Below, piece by piece: positions 4,777 through 6,718 of a stretch of 6,718 nt of DNA; positions within the stretch are counted from its first letter, which is position 1; every line of letters starts with the position of its first letter. The position numbers and the translations under genes are program-made. Below the pieces are notes generated by a model. It had not been told where the DNA came from and did no database searches. It worked only from the letters and a program-made list of their open reading frames with translations. Source of the DNA: Candidatus Eiseniibacteriota bacterium (GTDB lineage: Bacteria > Eisenbacteria > RBG-16-71-46); the NCBI GenBank assembly GCA_005893365.1, contig VBPB01000308.1, positions 1-6,718 of the forward strand. The letters are read 5' to 3'.

Positions 4777-6011
4777 GCGATCCTCCCCGGCGTGATGTGG
4801 CCGAGCACCACCGGCCGCTCGGCGCCGGTCGCCGCCGGCGCGTTGCCGGGACATCCGCACAGCGTCTGGTGGGCCAGGAACGCGAAGGCCAGCGCCTCCT
4901 TCCCGTCGGCCGGGACGCCGATGGCTTCCGCGCGCTCGAGCCGCGCCGGTGCCAGCCGCTGCGCCAGGGCCGCCATGAGCGTCGCGTTGCGCACCCCGCC
5001 CCCGCTCGCGTAGACGGCCTCGACACCGCCCCGGGGGCCGAGGAACCGGGTCACGGCGTCGGCCACCGAGGCGGCGGTCAGTGCCACCGCGGTCGCCAGC
5101 AGGTCTTGGTCGCCGAGGCCGAGCGCTACCCCGCGCGCGCGCAGGCGCGCGGCGTAGGCCGCCCCGAAGCGCTCGCGGCCGGTCGAGCGCGGGGGCGGCT
5201 GGGCGAAGAACGGATCGGCCAAGAGCTCGGCGAGCAGGGCCTCCGAGACGCGGCCGCGCGCCGCCATGGCCCCGCCTTCGTCCCGGCGCAGGCCACGGGC
5301 GGGGTCGTGTGCCACCAGCGCGTCCATCACCGCGTTGCCGGGGCCGGTGTCGAACGCCACGAGGTCGCTCAGCCGGCCGCCGCGCGGCAGGAACGTCAGG
5401 TTCGCCATGCCGCCGAGATTGAGCAGCGCCCGCGACTCCCGCTCGGAGCGGCACAGCCACCAGTCGGCGAGCGGCACCAGTGGGGCCCCCTCGCCGCCCG
5501 CGGCGGTGTCGCGGGCGCGGAAGTCGGAGACGACGGCGATGCCGGTGCGCTCGGCCAGCACCGCCGCCGAGCCGATCTGGAGCGTGAGCGCCCCGAGCCC
5601 GCCCGCGCCCCGGGGCAGGTGGCGCACGGTCTGCCCGTGGCAGCCGATCGCGTCCACGCGCTCGGGCGTGATCCGCGCCTCGGCCAGCAGCTCGAGCACG
5701 GCGGCCGCGTAGCGCTCGCCCAGCGCCGCATCGAGCCGCATCAGCCGCTCGGGTGCCAGGGTCGCGGCCTGCGCCACCGCGAGGATCTCGTGCCGCAACG
5801 GCTCCTCGAGCGCGCTCTCGCGGTAGGCGATGAGCTCATGCGTGCTCGCGAGACCGAGGCCATGGAAGCGCACCAGGGCCGCGTCCACCGCGTCGGCCGA
5901 CGTGCCGGTCATGAGGCCCACCACGAGGTGGTCCGGCTTCGCGAGGTAGTCGCGCACGCCGGCCAGCGCGTCGACGTGCGCGGCGACCGTCGGGCGCGCG
6001 GCGCCGGTCAC
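4773..6011 (-). CDS. anmK: Anhydro-N-acetylmuramic acid kinase (AnmK)
   Basis: AnmK cleaves and phosphorylates 1,6-anhydroMurNAc with ATP to give MurNAc-6-phosphate in cytoplasmic peptidoglycan recycling. The 412-residue protein has every family block: VVGLMTGTSADAVDAAL at 30-46 (phosphate-binding), GCHGQTVRHLP at 123-133, LNLGGMANLTFL at 197-208, FDTGPGNAVMD at 220-230 with the likely catalytic Asp221, STGRERFG at 276-283, ASGGGVRN at 335-342, and a C-terminal PADGKEALAFAFLA at 367-380. It is about 35 residues longer at the N-terminus than the short E. coli type. The GTG start at 6011 overlaps the permease stop as GTGA, and the next methionine falls inside the first motif and is too late. 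The upstream Shine-Dalgarno is weak, so coupling is likely. The gene itself overlaps the SpoIID gene by 4 bases. No MurQ etherase or NagZ is visible in the window. Confidence 0.93.
   Translation of the reverse strand: MTGAARPTVAAHVDALAGVRDYLAKPDHLVVGLMTGTSADAVDAALVRFHGLGLASTHELIAYRESALEEPLRHEILAVAQAATLAPERLMRLDAALGERYAAAVLELLAEARITPERVDAIGCHGQTVRHLPRGAGGLGALTLQIGSAAVLAERTGIAVVSDFRARDTAAGGEGAPLVPLADWWLCRSERESRALLNLGGMANLTFLPRGGRLSDLVAFDTGPGNAVMDALVAHDPARGLRRDEGGAMAARGRVSEALLAELLADPFFAQPPPRSTGRERFGAAYAARLRARGVALGLGDQDLLATAVALTAASVADAVTRFLGPRGGVEAVYASGGGVRNATLMAALAQRLAPARLERAEAIGVPADGKEALAFAFLAHQTLCGCPGNAPAATGAERPVVLGHITPGRIA
4782..4788 (-). promoter_or_regulatory. Ribosome-binding site fixing the GTG start of the SpoIID gene
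   Basis: GGGGAGG on the minus strand lies 5 bases upstream of the GTG at 4774-4776 and inside the 3' end of anmK. It supports GTG over the in-frame ATG at 4758. GTG and the anmK TGA share the overlap GTGA, as anmK does with the permease. Confidence 0.75.
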
Positions 6012-6718
6012 TTTTCCGCCCCGGCCAGGAGCCCCGAGAGGATCCGGCGCTGGAACAGCAGGAAGACCGCGAGCACGGGCAGCGAGGCCACCGTCGAGCC
6101 CGCCATCAGGAACCCCCAGTCGACGCTGTGCTCGGTCTGCGACAGCAGCGCCAGACCCACCGGCAGCGTGCGCAGCCGGTCCGAGTCCACGAAGATGAGC
6201 GCCACCGCCAGCACCGGCTTGAGCAGCGGCAGCACCACGCGATGGAACACGAGCCAGTCCGAGGCGCCGTCGACGCGTGCCGCCTCCTCCAGCTCGAGCG
6301 GCAGGGCGGCCACGAACTGCCGGACCAGGAAGATGCTGAAGGCGTCGACCGCGAACGGGAGGATGAGGGCACCATAGGTGTCGAGCAGGTGCATGCGCGC
6401 GAGCACCAGGTAGAGCGGGATCATCAGCACCTGCTTGGGCAGCATGAGCGTCGCCACGATGCCGAGCGTCCACCAGCGCTCGCCGGGCACGCGCCGGCGG
6501 CCCAGCGCGTAGCCGACCAGCGCCGCGGTGGTGACGTTGAGCGTGACCACCGCGGTGGCGACCAGCGCGCTGTTCAAGAGGTAGCGGCCGAGGCCGGCGG
6601 CGGCGAAGAGCGTGCGGTAGTGGTCGATGCCCCACGGGCCGCGGAGGGCTCTCAAGAACGAGCCGCCGGCCTGCGGGGCGAGCGAGATCGACACCATCCA
6701 CGCGAACGGGAGCAGCAT
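6008..6718 (-). CDS. Carbohydrate ABC transporter permease, MalG-like (CUT1); 5' end outside window, internal deletion
   Basis: The 236 residues seen are an inner-membrane permease of the binding-protein-dependent sugar importer type. Hydrophobic segments lie at about 47-72, 83-107, 113-136, 161-177 and 205-223. The cytoplasmic EAA loop that docks the ATPase is clear at 144-167 (EEAARVDGASDWLVFHRVVLPLLK). The reading frame reaches the window edge with MLLPFAWMVS, which is normally inside the first membrane segment, so the true start lies beyond 6718. After ALIFV (173-177) the sequence jumps to DSDRLRTLPVGLALL. Family members usually carry about 15 more residues there, including a Trp-Asn and a Trp-Pro pair, so an in-frame deletion near 6187 is likely. 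The stop overlaps the anmK GTG start. The sugar is not readable from sequence; context favours an amino sugar or muropeptide fragment. Confidence 0.88.
   Translation of the reverse strand: MLLPFAWMVSISLAPQAGGSFLRALRGPWGIDHYRTLFAAAGLGRYLLNSALVATAVVTLNVTTAALVGYALGRRRVPGERWWTLGIVATLMLPKQVLMIPLYLVLARMHLLDTYGALILPFAVDAFSIFLVRQFVAALPLELEEAARVDGASDWLVFHRVVLPLLKPVLAVALIFVDSDRLRTLPVGLALLSQTEHSVDWGFLMAGSTVASLPVLAVFLLFQRRILSGLLAGAEK

Noticed and set aside
4797..6377. 526-codon open frame on the plus strand opposite anmK and the permease
   Set aside because: It is antisense to two well-supported genes, and its composition is typical of long spurious frames in GC-rich DNA.

Overview
This is a very G+C-rich bacterial stretch (third codon positions almost always G or C). 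It fits a high-GC soil or groundwater lineage such as Methylomirabilota/Rokubacteria or a myxobacterial or deltaproteobacterial group. The phylum is a guess from composition and gene style, not something the window proves. Every gene I can support lies on the minus strand, so transcription runs from high to low coordinates.

From 6718 to 3311 there is a compact three-gene run. It holds the 3' part of a carbohydrate (CUT1, MalG-like) ABC permease, an anhydro-N-acetylmuramic acid kinase (AnmK) and a SpoIID/LytB-family protein with an export signal. Both junctions are 4-base GTGA stop/start overlaps, so translation is probably coupled. Together they suggest salvage of peptidoglycan sugars: SpoIID-type enzymes can release 1,6-anhydroMurNAc ends, AnmK phosphorylates that sugar, and the ABC system could import it. 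Two genes in the run carry indels. A diverged 50-base tandem duplication (3431-3530) throws the SpoIID gene out of frame before its conserved C-terminus. The permease lacks about 15 residues normally conserved in the family. Either the operon is decaying, or the assembly has merged strain variants.

From 3292 to 3137 is tRNA-Asp(GTC), with a near-ideal sigma70-type promoter and an encoded CCA. A G-tract-rich spacer follows.

From 3006 to 347 is a second unit. It starts with a strong promoter and a roughly 130-base leader containing palindromes, followed by a 73-residue extremely acidic protein. After a 132-base gap with a long hairpin come an agmatinase-family ureohydrolase (speB) and an RlmI-like 23S rRNA m5C methyltransferase that begins with TTG 7 bases after the speB stop. 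I see no other promoter, so the three genes are probably one transcript.

Positions 1-346 hold no convincing gene. They contain five palindromes spaced 36-40 bases centre to centre. Their arms differ between units, but most changes are matched on the opposite arm so that pairing is kept. This is the most unusual non-coding structure in the window.
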